A program made the translations under genes and the position numbers. From Streptomyces omiyaensis (GTDB lineage: Bacteria; Actinomycetota; Actinomycetes; Streptomycetales; Streptomycetaceae): DNA of 64,000 nt. The stretch spans positions 62,001-126,000 of the forward strand of contig NZ_BMVV01000016.1 in NCBI RefSeq assembly GCF_014650895.1, in the 5' to 3' direction. The notes beneath the pieces were generated by a model, which made no database searches, had not been told where the DNA came from, and saw nothing but the letters and a program-made list of their open reading frames with translations. Below, in pieces: positions 48,892 through 62,000 of the stretch (position 1 is its first letter; every line of letters begins with the position of its first letter).

Positions 48892-49689
48892 ATGTCGGAC
48901 CGGTACGCACGCATGCTGGACCTGGCGGTCGAGGTGATGAGCGCCGAAAGCCCCGAGTCCGTCTGGCCGATGCTCACCGAGGAACTGCTGGCGGCGCTCG
49001 ACGGGGAGCTGATCGTGGTCAAGGAGGTGCCCTGGACGCGCGAGCGGGGCAGCGTGGTGATCCGGTCCCCCCGGCGCCTGCCGGAGATCGGCGCCGGTGA
49101 CGACCCGGTGCAGGAACACATCCGCTCGGGGTACCCGTTCATCGACCGCTACGGGGCCAGTGGCGACTGGACGCCACAGAGCGCCGCACGGGTGGTGGGG
49201 GCGCGGACCTGGCGGAGCAGTCCGACGGCCGACGCCCTCCACCAGGCGTTCGGGACGCGGCACGTGTTCGGCCTGCCGCTGCCGGGACGCGGGCCGCACG
49301 TCAGCGGGTTCCTGGTGCACCGCTCCGGCGGCGACTTCTCCCGGCACGACGAGCGGTACGCCACACGCGTCCAGCCGCTGCTCACGGCCGCGACGGCCCA
49401 CCGGTCCCTCCTGTCGGCGCTGCGGGCGGCTTCCGGGAGCGAGCGCAGACGGCAGGCCAACCGCTCCCTGGCGGCACCGCTGACCCCGCGCGAGACGCAC
49501 GTGCTGCACCTCCTGGCCACGGGGCTGACCGCCGAGGTGATCGGACGCAGGCTCGGCATCTCGCCGCGCACCGTCCACAAGCACCTGAACGCGCTGTACC
49601 GGAAGCTGGGGGCCGCGGACCGGCTCGGCGCCGTGCTGCGCGCCCAGGACGCCGGCCTGCTGCCGCGCCCCGGCGACCGGGCCGGCTGA
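48892..49689 (+). CDS. LuxR-type helix-turn-helix regulator
   Basis: A 265-residue protein from ATG 48892 (GGGG 8 nt upstream). Residues 1-190 form an unrecognised, probably PAS/GAF-like sensory part. The C-terminal GerE/LuxR HTH (about 190-255) has APLTPRETHVLHLLATGLTAEVIGRRLGISPRTVHKHLNALYRKLGA. It stands 380 bp upstream of, and co-directional with, the giant FAAL-PKS-NRPS gene, so it may be its pathway activator. It is also divergent from the small secreted protein gene. There is no receiver domain. Confidence 0.9.
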   Translation: MSDRYARMLDLAVEVMSAESPESVWPMLTEELLAALDGELIVVKEVPWTRERGSVVIRSPRRLPEIGAGDDPVQEHIRSGYPFIDRYGASGDWTPQSAARVVGARTWRSSPTADALHQAFGTRHVFGLPLPGRGPHVSGFLVHRSGGDFSRHDERYATRVQPLLTAATAHRSLLSALRAASGSERRRQANRSLAAPLTPRETHVLHLLATGLTAEVIGRRLGISPRTVHKHLNALYRKLGAADRLGAVLRAQDAGLLPRPGDRAG

Positions 49690-50069
49690 GTCCCGGTCGC
49701 CGTTCCCGGACGGCTCGCCTCCCGGGTCGGACGGCAGGCATCGTCCTCGCCTTCCGGGCCGAGGCGGGCTCCGAGCCCCTCCCGGAGAGCGCCGGTCACC
49801 GGATCGGGCGTCACGGGGCGCGTGGCCGAGGCGGGGAAGCCGGGCCGGGAAGCGCGGGACGGGGCCGGTGCCCGGCATCGGCCGGTGGACGTGACCAGGC
49901 GGGCGATACGCCACGGCAAGATCGCTGGGCTACCGTACGGACCGGCTCGCGACAGCGCGAGCCGCCCGGCCCCTCCCGCCCTGCCGCACGGCTCGGCTCC
50001 TTCGCGCGGACCCGCGCGCGGAGCGCCGCCCGTGGCACGGTCCCCTTCGAATCGGTGTGAGCAGACGAC
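49690..50069. other. Leader/promoter region of the FAAL-PKS-NRPS gene
   Basis: No coding sequence is supported in these 380 bp. A hairpin with perfect 9-bp arms (49943-49951 and 49956-49964, loop ACAG) sits about 105-127 bp before the ATG. There is only a weak ribosome site (TGTGAGCAG) before ATG 50070. Confidence 0.5.
49943..49964. promoter_or_regulatory. Leader hairpin or palindromic operator before the megasynthase gene
   Basis: CGGCTCGCG and CGCGAGCCG pair around ACAG. The position fits either a binding site for the adjacent LuxR protein or a stem in the mRNA leader. TACCGT just upstream (49931-49936) resembles an actinomycete -10. Confidence 0.45.
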
Positions 50070-53000
50070 ATGAGCGATGACACCCTCTGGAACGTCCTGC
50101 TGGACGCCGTCCGGGAGGCCCCCGAGCAGCTGACGGTGCACGTGCGCGGCGATGGGACCGAGCTGGCCGTGACGTACCGGCAGTTGCTGGCCGACGCCCT
50201 GCGGGTCGCCGGCGGGTTGCGGGCGACCGGGGTGGAGCCCGGCACCTGCGTTCCCCTGCTCGCCGAGCGGAGCGAGGACTTCCAGGTGATGTTCTGGGGG
50301 CTGATCGGTGCCGGGCTGGTCCCGGTCCCGCTCGCCGCGGACGCCCGCCGGGTGGGGCCGGTGTGGGAGCACCTGGGCCGGCCGCCGCTGTTCGTGGACG
50401 CGGCGGGCGAAGAGGTGGCGCGCGGCCTGCCCGCCGGGGCGGAGGCGGTCGTGCTCCGGGTGGACGGACTGCCGGACGGCGGCGCACCGGACGCGGCCGA
50501 GGCCGAGGCCGAGGGGACCGGACCCGGTGCGCCGCCGTCCGACGCGGCCGGGCCCGGCACGGCCGTGCCGTGCGGGCCGGACGACCTGGCGTTCGTGCAG
50601 TTCTCCTCGGGCAGCACCGGACAGCCCAAGGGCGTCGAACTCACCCACGCGGCGGTGACGGCCAACCTGCGCCAGATCGTGGCCGTGTCCGATCTGGGCG
50701 AGGCCGACGTGGTGGTGAGCTGGATGCCGTACTTCCACGACATGGGTCTGATCGGCACGCATCTCGCCCCGCTCGCCGCCCGTGCGCGGCAGGTCAAGAT
50801 CGGGCCCCTGGCGTTCGCCCGGCGGCCGGGTCTCTGGTTCGAGACGGCCACCGCCCACCGCGCCACGCACCTGTCGGCCGCCAACTTCGCGCTCGCGCTG
50901 GCCGTCCGGCGGATACCGGACGCGGACATGGCCCGCTTCGACCTCAGCAGCGTGCGCCGGGTGGTCGTCGGGGCCGAACCGATCTCCGCCTCCGTCTGGC
51001 GCGATTTCGTCCGCCGCACGCGGCGCGCGGGACTGGAGGCGCACGCCCTCCAGCCCGTCTACGGGCTGGCCGAGGCGACCCTCGCCGTGACGTTCCCCCC
51101 GCCGGGCGAGATCGCCGTACCGCTGGCGGTGGACCGGGGGGCGCTCGGCCGCGGCCGGGTGGTGGAGGTCTCCGGGATTGCCGGGGCCTCCGGGGATACC
51201 GGGGTCTCCGGGACTTCCGGGGTTACCAGGGCCTCCGAGTCCTCCGAGGGTGCCCGGACTTCCCGGGTTTCCGGGGCCCTTGACCCGGCCGGTACCGCCG
51301 GTACCGCCGGTACGGCCGGTGACGTCGTCGAACTCATGGACCTCGGCCACCCCGTGCCCGGCTGCTCCGTGCGGATCGTCGGTGACGGCGGACGGGTGCT
51401 CGGGGACCGCCGCGTGGGACACGTCGAGGTGCGCGGGCCGCAGCTCGCCCGCGGCTACCGGGGGCTGCCCGACGCCACCGCCTCGGCCTTCACGGCCGAG
51501 GGCTGGCTGCGCACCGGCGACCTGGGCTTCCTGCGGGACGGGCGGCTGTGCGTCAGCGGCCGGCACAAGGACGTCCTCTTCCTGAACGGGCTGAAGTTCC
51601 ACGCCGCCGACCTGGAGGAGGTCGCCGCCGGCACGCCCGGGCTGCCGCCCGGAACCGCCGCGGTGGTGGGCTCCACCGACCCCGCCACCGGCCGCGAGCG
51701 CGTGCTGGTGTGCGTCGCCTGGGCCCGTCCGCCGCGCTCGGCCGACGAGGTGCTGCGGCGGGTCGCGGACCGGGTGGGCGAGGCCCTCTTCCACGACGAC
51801 GTGCGGGTCGTCGCCCTGCCTCCCGGCCGGTTCCCCCGCACCACCAGCGGCAAGATACGCCGCCACGTGCTGCGGGACCGCTTCGAGGCGGGCCGCTACG
51901 CCCGTGTCGTCACCCGCACGCCGGGCGGGGCGGTGGCGGCTCCGGCCGGGCGCGGAACGGACGGACGGGGCGTGCCCCGGTCGCGGGCGGCGGCCGAACG
52001 GGCGGTGCGCGAGGTGTGGGCCGGGGTGCTGGGACTGCCCGTGGAGCGGATCGGCGCGCATACGCCGTTCCGGGCGCTCGGCGGCACCTCGCTGAAGGCG
52101 ATGGAGCTGCTGGCCGCACTGGAGGACGCCTTCGGCCGGCGGCTGGAGGTGGCGGTGCTGCGCGAGGGGGCGGACACGGTGGCCGAGGTCGTCGATCGCC
52201 TGTTCGCCGGAACGGGGCCGCGGCCGGAAGCGGAGGAACGGGCCGGGACGCGGCCGGGTGAGGGCGCGGGGGCGGAAGGCTCCGGCGCGTCCGGCCGGCA
52301 GGCGGACGGCACGCTCGCCGTGGTCGGTCTCGCCTGCCGCCTCCCGGGAGCCGCGACCCCCGAGGAGTACTGGCGGCTGCTCGCCGAAGGACGGGACCTC
52401 GTCACCCCCGTACCGCCGCACCGCTGGGAGGGCGAGGAGCTGCCCGAGGCCCGGTGGGGGGCCTTCCTGAAGGACCCGGCGGGCTTCGACTCCGCGCGTT
52501 TCGGGATCGGCGACGAGGAGGCGCACGCCCTCGACCCGCAGGCCCGGCTGCTGCTGGAGCTGGCGCACGAGGCCCTGGAGCGGGCCGGGTACGCCGGTGA
52601 GCGTCGTCGCGGCCACCGCATCGGCGTGTTCACGACGGCCGGGGACAGCGGCTACCGGGACCTGCTGGAGCGGGCGGCCCGCCGGGACGGCGCGGGACTG
52701 CCGCCCGCCGCGCTGACCGGGAACCTGCCCAACCTCCTCGCCGCCCGGATCGCGCAGAGCTTCGACCTGGACGGTCCGGCCCTGGTCGTGGACACCGCCT
52801 GCTCCTCCGCCCTGGTCGCCCTCCACCTGGCCCGCCGCAGCCTCGCGGACGGCGAGTGCGACATCGCCCTCGTCGGCGGCGTCAACCTCCACCTCACCCC
52901 GACCGCGCACCGCGCGCTGCACGCCGCGCAGGCCCTGTCGCCGACCGGCCGGAGCCGCGCGTTCGGCGTCGGCGCGGACGGCTTCGTGCCCGGCGAGGGC

Positions 53001-56000
53001 GGTGCGGTGCTCGTCCTGCGGCGGGCGGCGGACGCCCGGCGGGCCGGCGACGACCTGCTCGCCGTGGTCCGCGGCACCGCCGTCAACAACGACGGCACCT
53101 CGCTGAGCCTGCTGGCGCCCAACCCCGCCCGCCAGCGCGAGGTCGTCACCGCCGCCCACGCCGCCGCGGCCGTCGACCCGGCCGAGGTGACGTACGTCGA
53201 GGCGCACGGCACCGGCACGGCCCTCGGCGACCCGGTCGAACTGGCGTCGCTCGCGCACGCCTTCCCGCCCCTGCCCGACGGACGCGCGCGGCTGCTGGGC
53301 TCGGCCAAGTCCAACATCGGCCACCTGCTGAACGCGGCCGCGCTGCCCGGTCTGGTCAAGGTGGTGCTGGCGCTGGGCCACGGGCAGGTCCCGCCCTCGC
53401 TGCACGCCGATCCGCCCGCCGCACCGGTCGCCGGATCCGGGTTCCGGGTGCCCGGCCGTCTCGTCCCCTGGCCCGCGCCCCCCTCGGGGGGTCCGCTCGT
53501 CGCCGGCATCAACGCCTTCGGCTTCGGAGGCACCAACGCGCACGCCGTGCTGGAGCAGGCGCCCGCGCCGGCCCGCCGTACGACCCCCGACCGGCCGGCG
53601 GACGGACCCCACCTCCTCACGCTCTCCGCCGCCACGCCACCCGCACTGCGCACCGCGGTACGGGACCTGTCGGCCCATCTGGCCGCCCATCCGGAGATCA
53701 CCGAGGCCGACCTGTGCCTGACCTCGGGGACCTCCCGCGACGCCGGCCCCCACCGGCTCGCGCTCGTCTGCGACGGCGACGTACGGACACGGCTGGCCGG
53801 CCTCGCCGCGGCGGACCGCGGCACCGACCGGCCGGCGACGGCCACGGCGCCGGGTCACACCGGCAACCGGTCGGCGACGGCGACGGGCGCCCCTGTCGAG
53901 CAGCTGCCCACCGCGCCGGGCGTGTCCGCCGGCACCGTCCGCGCGCGCCCCCGTCTCGCCTTCCTCTTCCCCGGCCAGGGCGCCCAGCGACCGGGCATGG
54001 CGGCGGGTCTGTACGCCACCGCGCCCGTGTTCCGGCACACCCTCGACGAGGCGTCCGCGTGCCTCGGTCCGCTCCACGGCCGCACCCTGACCGACTGGTG
54101 CACCGACCCCGGCGTCGACCCGGCCGACCTGGCGCGGACCGAGGTCACCCAGCCCGTCCTGGTCGCCTTCGCCGTGGCGCTCACCCGTCAGCTGGGGGCC
54201 TGGGGCGTCGTTCCGGACGCCGTCACCGGTCACAGCGTCGGCGAACTGGCCGCCGCCTGCGCGGCCGGTCTGCTGGAGCTGTCCGACACCGTCCGCTTCG
54301 CCGCCGAGCGGGGCCGGCTCCTCGCCGAGCTGACCGGGCGGGGCGCGATGGCCGCCGTGCGCGGGGCCGACGACACCGTGGACGCCCTGGTCGCCGCGTC
54401 GGACGGCGCGCTCGCCGTCGCGGCCCGCAACGCCCCCGGCCGGCTGGTGCTGTCCGGTACCGTGCGCGCCGTCGAGGACGCCGTGGCCGAGCTGACGGGG
54501 CGGGGCGTCACCGCGCATCGGCTCCACGTCACGCGCGCCTTCCACTCACCGCTGATGGAACCGGCCGCGCGGGCGCTGTACGACGCCGCCCGCGCCCTGT
54601 CTCCGGGGACCGCGCGGGTGCCGTTGCTGAGCACCCTCACGGGCGACTGGGCACCGGCTCCCGACGCCTCCCACTGGCGTCGGCACGCGCTGGCGCCGGT
54701 GCTGTTCGGGGCCGCGGCACGACGACTGGTCGAGGACGGCTTCGACACCTTCCTGGAGATCGGGCCCGGCACCGATCTGCCGGGGGCCGTGCGCCTGGCC
54801 GCCGTCGGGCGGCCCGGCCCGGCGCCGGTCGCGCTCTCCGCCCTGCCCGCACGGCACGGGAAGGAGGGCGGGGGCCGGGACGCGCTGCTGCACACCGTCG
54901 CCCGGCTGTGGACGCGCGGCGTCGCCGTCGATCACGCCGCGCTCGCACCGGCGGGGCGCCGCGTGCCCCTGCCCACCTATCCCTTCCAGCGGCGGCCCCA
55001 CTGGCCCGGCCCGGACGCCGCCCGACTGCTGCACCGGGTCGTCTGGGTGCCCGCACCGCTCCCCGGCGCCCCGGGGCCGGTCCGGCCGGCTCCGGTCACG
55101 CTGGTATCCGGGCCCGACGGCGAGGCGGTGCGGGAGCTGTCCGCGCGGCTGGCCGAGCACGGGGTGCCGGTGGCCGGGGCGGGATCGGAGCCCGCGCACA
55201 CCGTCGTCCACCTCGCGCGGCGGGCGGACGACGACACCGGCCCGGACGCCGCGGCCGCGTTCCGGGACACGCTCCGGCTGTTCGACCGGGCCGGGGCGAA
55301 ACGCCTGCTGCTGCTCACCGAGGACGCGCACCGCACCGGCGCGGAGGGCGAGGCGGTACCGCGGCCCGGGCAGGCCCTGCTCACCGGTCTCGCGCTCGCG
55401 TTCCCGGCGGAGAGCGGGGGCGCGGAGCTGGTCTGCGCCGACCTGTCCTCGGAGGAGACGCCGGAGCGACGGCTTGCCTTCGTCCTGGCCGAGTTGACCG
55501 AGGGGGCCGAGCGGGCCGAACAGGCCGAGCGGATCGAGCGGGCCGAGCAGGGCGCGGCGGGCGGCGAGGTGGCCGTGGTCGCCTGGCGCGGGGGTACGCG
55601 GCTGCGCCGGGGGATCGAGCCCCTGCCCCACGACGCCTCGGCGGACCGGGGCGACCAGGCGGGCCCGTTGCCCGCGGACGGCGTCTACCTCATCACCGGT
55701 GGCGCGGGCGGTCTCGGCTCCGCGCTCGCCCGGGACCTCGCCGGGCGCGGCCGGCCCACCCTCGTCCTCGTCGGCCGCTCCCCGCTGCCCCCGGCCGCGC
55801 TGCTCGCGGAGCTCGGCGCACTCGGCGCCGACGCCCGCTACCGGCAGGCCGACGTCACCGACGAAGGACGGCTCGACGCCGTGCTCTCCGAGGTCCCGGC
55901 GTTCGACGTCGTGTTCCATCTGGCGGGGGTGGCCGTGCCCGGATCGTTGCGCGGCACCGGCCGGGACGACACCGGCCGTTCCCTGGCCGCCAAGACCCTC

Positions 56001-59000
56001 GGCACCCGGTCGCTGGCCCGTGCCCTGCGCCGTCACGGGCACCGCCCGGCGCTGTGCGTGGCCTTCTCCTCGGTGGCCTCCCTCCTCCCCGGCGCCGCGG
56101 GCGCGCTCGGCGACTACGCCGCCGCCAACGCCTCCCTCGACGCCTTCGCGGCGGCCGAGCGTGCCGCGGGCCGCCGCTGGCTCGCGCTGAACCTCGGCGC
56201 CGTCGCCGGTACGGGGCTCGCCGCCGCGGCGGCGGAGCGCGTACCCCTGCGTGCCGGCGGCACGCCGCTCGCACCGGGCGAAGCGCTGCGTGCCGTACGG
56301 GCGGCCTGCGCGGTCGACGCCGCACAGCTGGTGCTCGCCGACCTCTCCGACCCCGCCGGGCCGGCTGTCCCCCTCACCCCTGTCAGCCCCGCCGTCCCCC
56401 TCACCCCTGCCGTCCCTGTGGTCCCTGCCGCGCCCGCCGTCCGCGGCCCCGGCGGCGGCGGTCCCGAGTCGCCGGTGCTCCTTCCCCGGGGACAGGCCCC
56501 CGCCCCGGACACCGCGGCCGGCACCCGTGCCCTCGTGCGCACCCTGCTGGCCGAGGCGCTCCGCCTTCCCGCCGAAACGGTCGACGAGGACGCGGCCTTC
56601 CTCTCCCTCGGGCTCGACTCGCTCACCGCGGTCGACCTGGTCCGGCGGCTGGAAGGGGCACTGGGCCGGGAGCTGCCGGCCACGCTCTTCTTCGAGTACC
56701 GGACGGTGCGGGAGCTCTGCGTCCACCTCGACGCGACCCTCGCGTCCGGCTCGGACGGGAGCACCGCCCGGGCAGCCGGCACGGAGGGCACCACCGCCAT
56801 GGGCGCCCCCACGGGCAACGCCGCGCAGGGCGCGCCGTTCCCCCTCACCCCCGTCCAGCTGGCCCTGTACACCAGCAGCGTCCTCCACCCCGGGACACCT
56901 GCCCGCGGCTGGGTGCGGCAGACCGTCCGCGGGCCCCTCGACCCCGGCCTGCTGCGCCGCGCCCTCGGTGCGCTCGCCGAGCGGCACGGCATGCTGCGCG
57001 TGCGGGTCGGACAGGACGGCGGCACCGGGGACGGCGGCCCCTTCCCCCTGCCCCACCAGACGGTGACGGCGGGCGCCGACACCGCCGCGTGGTTCGAGAC
57101 GCGGCCGTGCCCCGAGGGCGAGGGGGTCCTCGAAGCCCTGGAGACGGAGCTGGCCAACCGGCCCCTGGACCTCACCCGCGAACCGCCCCTGCGGGCGCTG
57201 CTGCTGACCGAGGGGGCCGGAACGGCCCATCTGGTCCTGTCCGTCCACCACGTCGCCGCCGACGGCTACAGCCTCAACGTGCTGTGCACGGAACTCTGGA
57301 CGCTCTACACCGACCTCGCCCTGGGCCGCGTCCCGGCGCTGCCGCCCGCCCCGGACTTCGCCGCCCACGCCACGGGCGGGCGGCCCGCCGTCCGCACCGA
57401 GGACACCGCGTACTGGACGGCCCGGCTGAGCGGCCGCTCCCCGATGACCCTGCCGTACGACGGCCGTCCGGGTCCCGACGGGGACCCCGGGCCGCTCGTC
57501 GCCGAGCACCGCGTCCTGGACGAGGAGCTCGTCGCCCTCCTGCGCGAGCGGGCAGCCGGCTGGAACGTCTCCCTCTTCCACCTCCTGCTCGCCGCCCACG
57601 CCCGCTGCCTGGCCCGGTGGAGCGGACGGCGCGAGCTCGCCGTCAACGTGGCCCGCGCGGGCCGCGACACGCGGCTGCCGGGACTCGACCGGCTGGTCGG
57701 CCCCCTCGCCGACACCCTGCCGCTGCTGCTGGAGGCCGATCCGGACGAACCGCTCGCCCGCCTCGCCGAGCGCGTGCGACTGGCCTGGCTCGCCAGCGAG
57801 CGGCACTCCACGGTCGGCAGCCTCGACGTGGCCCGGATGCTGCCCGGCGACCTCCCGGGACCGCGTACCGTGAGCCCCGCGAGCTTCAGCTTCGCCCGCT
57901 TCCCCGCGGCCCTGGACCCGGACTGCCCGGTCGGGGCGAGGCCCACCGCCGCGGGCACCGGCTCGGCCGCCACCCGGCTGAGCCTGCTCTGCTGGGAGGA
58001 CGGGCCGCTGCTGCGGCTGTCCTGGAACTTCCCCGAACGCCTCTTCACCCCCGCGACGGTCGCCCGTCTCGCCACCGCCTTCGAGCAGGAGCTGCGCGGA
58101 CTGCGGGAGCCCGCGGAAGCGCGGGAGCCGTCCGAACGGCCGGAGCTGCCGGAGCCGTCCGAACAGCCTGAACGACCGGAGCTGACGGAACCGCGGCGGC
58201 CGGGTGGCCCGCCCGCCGGCCCCCTGCCCGGTCCGGCCGGCGCGGGCCGGTCGACCGTGGTCGGCGGGCTGCTGGAGCGGTTCCGCGCCGCTCCCGACGC
58301 GATCGCCGTCGACGACGGCCGACTCGCCCTGACCTACCGGGACCTGGAGGCGGCCACCGGCGCCCTCGCCCGGCGGCTCCGGGAGAACGGCGTGCGCCGG
58401 GGGGATCTGGTGGGCATGCTCACCACTCCCGGCCCCGGCACGGTGACCGCCGTCGTCGGCATCCTCCGGGCGGGCGCCGGCTGGGTGCCGCTGGACGCCG
58501 AGTACCCGGCGGCCCGCCTGGCGGAGCAGACCGGCCGGTGCGGAGTGCGGGTCGTCGTGCACGACGACCGGACCGAGGCCACCGCGCGGGCGCTCGCCGG
58601 ACTGACGGCCGTCCCCGTCGCCGCACCGGTCTCCGCCGCGGACGACGGGACGGCAGTGGACGACGGGACGGCCGAGGACGACGGGACGGCGGGGGACGGA
58701 GCCGACGAGGCGGCCGACGCCGACGCGACGGCCTACGTCATCTTCACCTCCGGCTCCACCGGCCGCCCCAAGGCCGTGCCCATCACCTTCCGCGCCATGG
58801 AGAACTACCTCGACTGGGCCTCCGGCACCTTCGCGTACGGCCCCGGCGACCGGCTCGCGAACACCTCCTCGCCCTGCTTCGACGCCTCCGTGCGGCAGTT
58901 GCTCGCACCGCTGCTGACCGGTGCCACCGTGGTGACCGCCGACCGCGACCTGGTACGCGATCCGGAGCTGCTGCTGCGGCACGTGGCCCGGGCCCGGATC

Positions 59001-62000
59001 ACCGTGTGGAGTTCGGTGCCGTCCCTGTGGGAGCGGCTGCTGACCGCCGCGGAGGACCTCGTCCGGCGCGGCGAGCCGCTGCCCGACCTGTCCGCGCTGC
59101 GCCTCGTCCACGTCGGCGGCGAGGTCCTGTGGGCGGACCGGGTGCGCCGCTGGTACGACCTGTTCGGTCCGGGACAGACGGTCGTCAACCTCTACGGGCC
59201 CACCGAGACCACCATCAACGCCACCTTCCACGTCGTCACCGAACGGCCGGGCGAGGAGGTCGTCGCGCTCCCCATCGGCCGTGCCCTCTCCGGCACCGAG
59301 CTGCTCGTCGTCGGACCCGACGGCGGGGCGCTCGGCCCGGGCGGCACCGGGGAGCTGCTGATCGGGGGCGTCGGCCTGTCCGCGGGTTACCTCGGCGAAC
59401 CCGGCCTCACCCGGGAGGCGTTCACCGAGCGCGAGGGGCGCCGCTGGTACCGCAGCGGCGACCGGGTGGAGATGCTGGCCGACGGCGCGCTGCGGTTCGT
59501 CGGCCGTCTCGACGACCAGGTGAAGATACGGGGGCACCGGGTCGAGCCGGGTGAGGTGGAGGCCGTGCTGCGCGCCCGCGCGGACGTCGCGCAGGCGGTC
59601 GTCCTGGCCGGGGAGGAGCGGCTGGCCGCCTTCGTCGTGCTCCGGGACGGGGGCGCCGGCGTGGACGCGGTGACGCTGCGGCGTCATCTGGCGGCGTCGC
59701 TGCCGCCGTACATGGTGCCGGCCCGCATCACCCTTCTGGACGCCTTCCCGCTGACCGGCACCGGCAAGGTGGACCGGCGGGCTCTCGCGGCGGCGCGGGG
59801 CGGGACGGCGGCGGACACGCCGCGACCCGCCGGCGGCACCCATGGCACTCGTGGCAGTCACGGCAGTCACGGCACCAGCGGCACCGAGGAGCGGCTGGGA
59901 CGCATCTGGTGCGACCTGCTCGGTCTCGACCGGGTCGGGCCGGACGACGACTTCTTCGAGCTGGGCGGTGACTCGCTGCTGGCGCTCCAGGTGTTCGCCC
60001 GGCTCGCCCGGCACGGCGGCGGCCCGCTGCCCCGGCCCACCGCCGTGTACCGGCACCGCACACTGGCCGCGCTGGCCGCCGCGGTGGACGGGGCGGCCGC
60101 GGTGGACGGGGCCGAGACCGGGGCGCCCGCCCACGGCGACGGCGACCGTGATGCCGTGGACCAGGCCGGTACGCCGCCCTACCCGGTCACCCCCGGCCAG
60201 CGTGGTTTCCTGCTCGCCGAGGCCCTCTCCCCCGGTACCGGGTCGGCCTGGCTGGCGCGGCTGCGGCTGACCGGTCCGCTCGACCGGGACCTGTTCCAGC
60301 GGGCCGTGGACACCCTGGTGGCCCGGCATCCGATGCTGCGCACGGTCTTCCCGGCCGGGGCCCGGCCGCCGGTGCAGCAGGAACTGCCCGCGTCGCTGCG
60401 CCTGCCGGTCGACTTCGCGACCGTGTCGGGGCCGCGGGAGCTGGCGGAACGGGTCGAGGACGAACGGCGCCGCCGCTTCGAGCCGTGGGCCTGGCCGCTG
60501 CTGAGGCTGCGGGTGCTCACCCTGACCCCGCGCGAACACGTCCTCGTCGTCCACGCCCACCACGTGATCGGCGACGGGTACAGCGCCGCCCTGCTGCTCG
60601 GTGAACTGACCACCGTGCACGACGCCCTGAGCCGTGGCGTGACACCCGCGCTGCCCGAACTGCGCGGCACCTTCCGCGCGTTCGCGCGGCACCTCGCCGA
60701 GCGCGCCGCGGACGGGCAGACGGAGGACGGTGCGCGAAGCCGGCGGGCGGCCCTGTCCGCGCCCTACGCCAAACCGGTCCTGCGACCCGCACCGGACCAC
60801 CGGACCGGGACGGAACCCTCCCCTTCCCCTGCCTCGTCACCGTCACCGGGCTTCCACTCCCACGGCTTCGTCCTGGACGCCGCCGTCACGGGGGCGCTCC
60901 GCAGGACCGCCGCCGCCGCGGGCGCCACCCTCTACGCGCCGCTGCTCAGCGCCTACCACGAGGCGCTCGCCGCCCGCACCGGCCAGGAGGACCTGGTCAT
61001 CGGCGTGGCCGTCTCCGGGCGGGACCACCCCCTGCCCGACATCCACCGGGTCTTCGGGCCGTACGCCACCGCCGTCGCGGTCCGCCCCTTCGGCCCGGGT
61101 ACCGGTACCGCGCCCGGAGACTTCGCGCACCGGACCCGGCGGATGGTGGAGGAGACGGTCGCCGCCCGCCTCCACGAGGACGTCGTCCCGCGTGACGCGA
61201 GCGGGCTGCCGCTGACGTCGCAGTTCTTCTTCACCTTCCTCGACTTCGGCGCGCTCGGGCCGCGGGGCGGGGACGTCCTGGCCGTGCGGTGGGACGACGA
61301 CGAGGAGAGCGGCTTCACCCCGCCCGCCGCCGGTACCGACGTGTTCCTCGCGGCGCGACCCGACGGGGACCGCCTGCGGGTCACCGTGCGCGGCGCGGCG
61401 GCGGCCTTCGACGTGGTCGCGCTCGCCGCGTTCGCCGAGGGGCTGCGCGACCGGATCGTCCGCGCCGCGGCGACGGCGGGCGGCCGTCCCCCGGTCCCCC
61501 GGCCCGCGCGGCGGACCCCGCCCCCCGCGGGGCAGGACCTGGATGCCGCGCTCGTCGGCTATCTGCCCGCTCCCGCCCGGCTGGCCCGGCTCGCGGGACT
61601 GCCGGACACCTCCTCGGCCCGTGAGGACATCCGCCGTCTGCTCTTCCCGGACGGCGGTCCCCGGCTGCTGGAGACGACCTCCACGCCGCTGGGCCGGTCC
61701 GGCTTCGTCGCCCTGCCGTTGTTCGCCGACGAACTGGCCGGAGACCGGGCGTTGCCCGAGCACACCGTACGGGCCGTGCGCACGGCCGTCGCGCTCGGCG
61801 CCCGGTGCGTCTCCCTGGCCGGCATGATCCCTTCGCTGACCGGTTACGGCTTCGACGTGCTGCGCGCCGACCGGGCCGCGGCGGCGCGGGTCACCACCGG
61901 GCACGCGGCCACCGTCGTCTCCGTGGTGCGCACGGTGCACGCCGCGCTGGCCGCGACCGGCCGGGACCTGGCCGACCTGGAGGTGGCCGTCGTGGGACTG

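Noticed and set aside
49149..54545. A 1798-residue minus-strand open frame
   Set aside because: It spans the LuxR gene and the first part of the megasynthase on the opposite strand, with no recognisable motif; codon-bias shadow.
54546..60800. A 2084-residue minus-strand open frame opposite the megasynthase
   Set aside because: It mirrors the plus-strand gene, is Arg/Gly/Pro/Val-rich with no domain, and exists because G/C at third positions of the real gene removes antisense stops.
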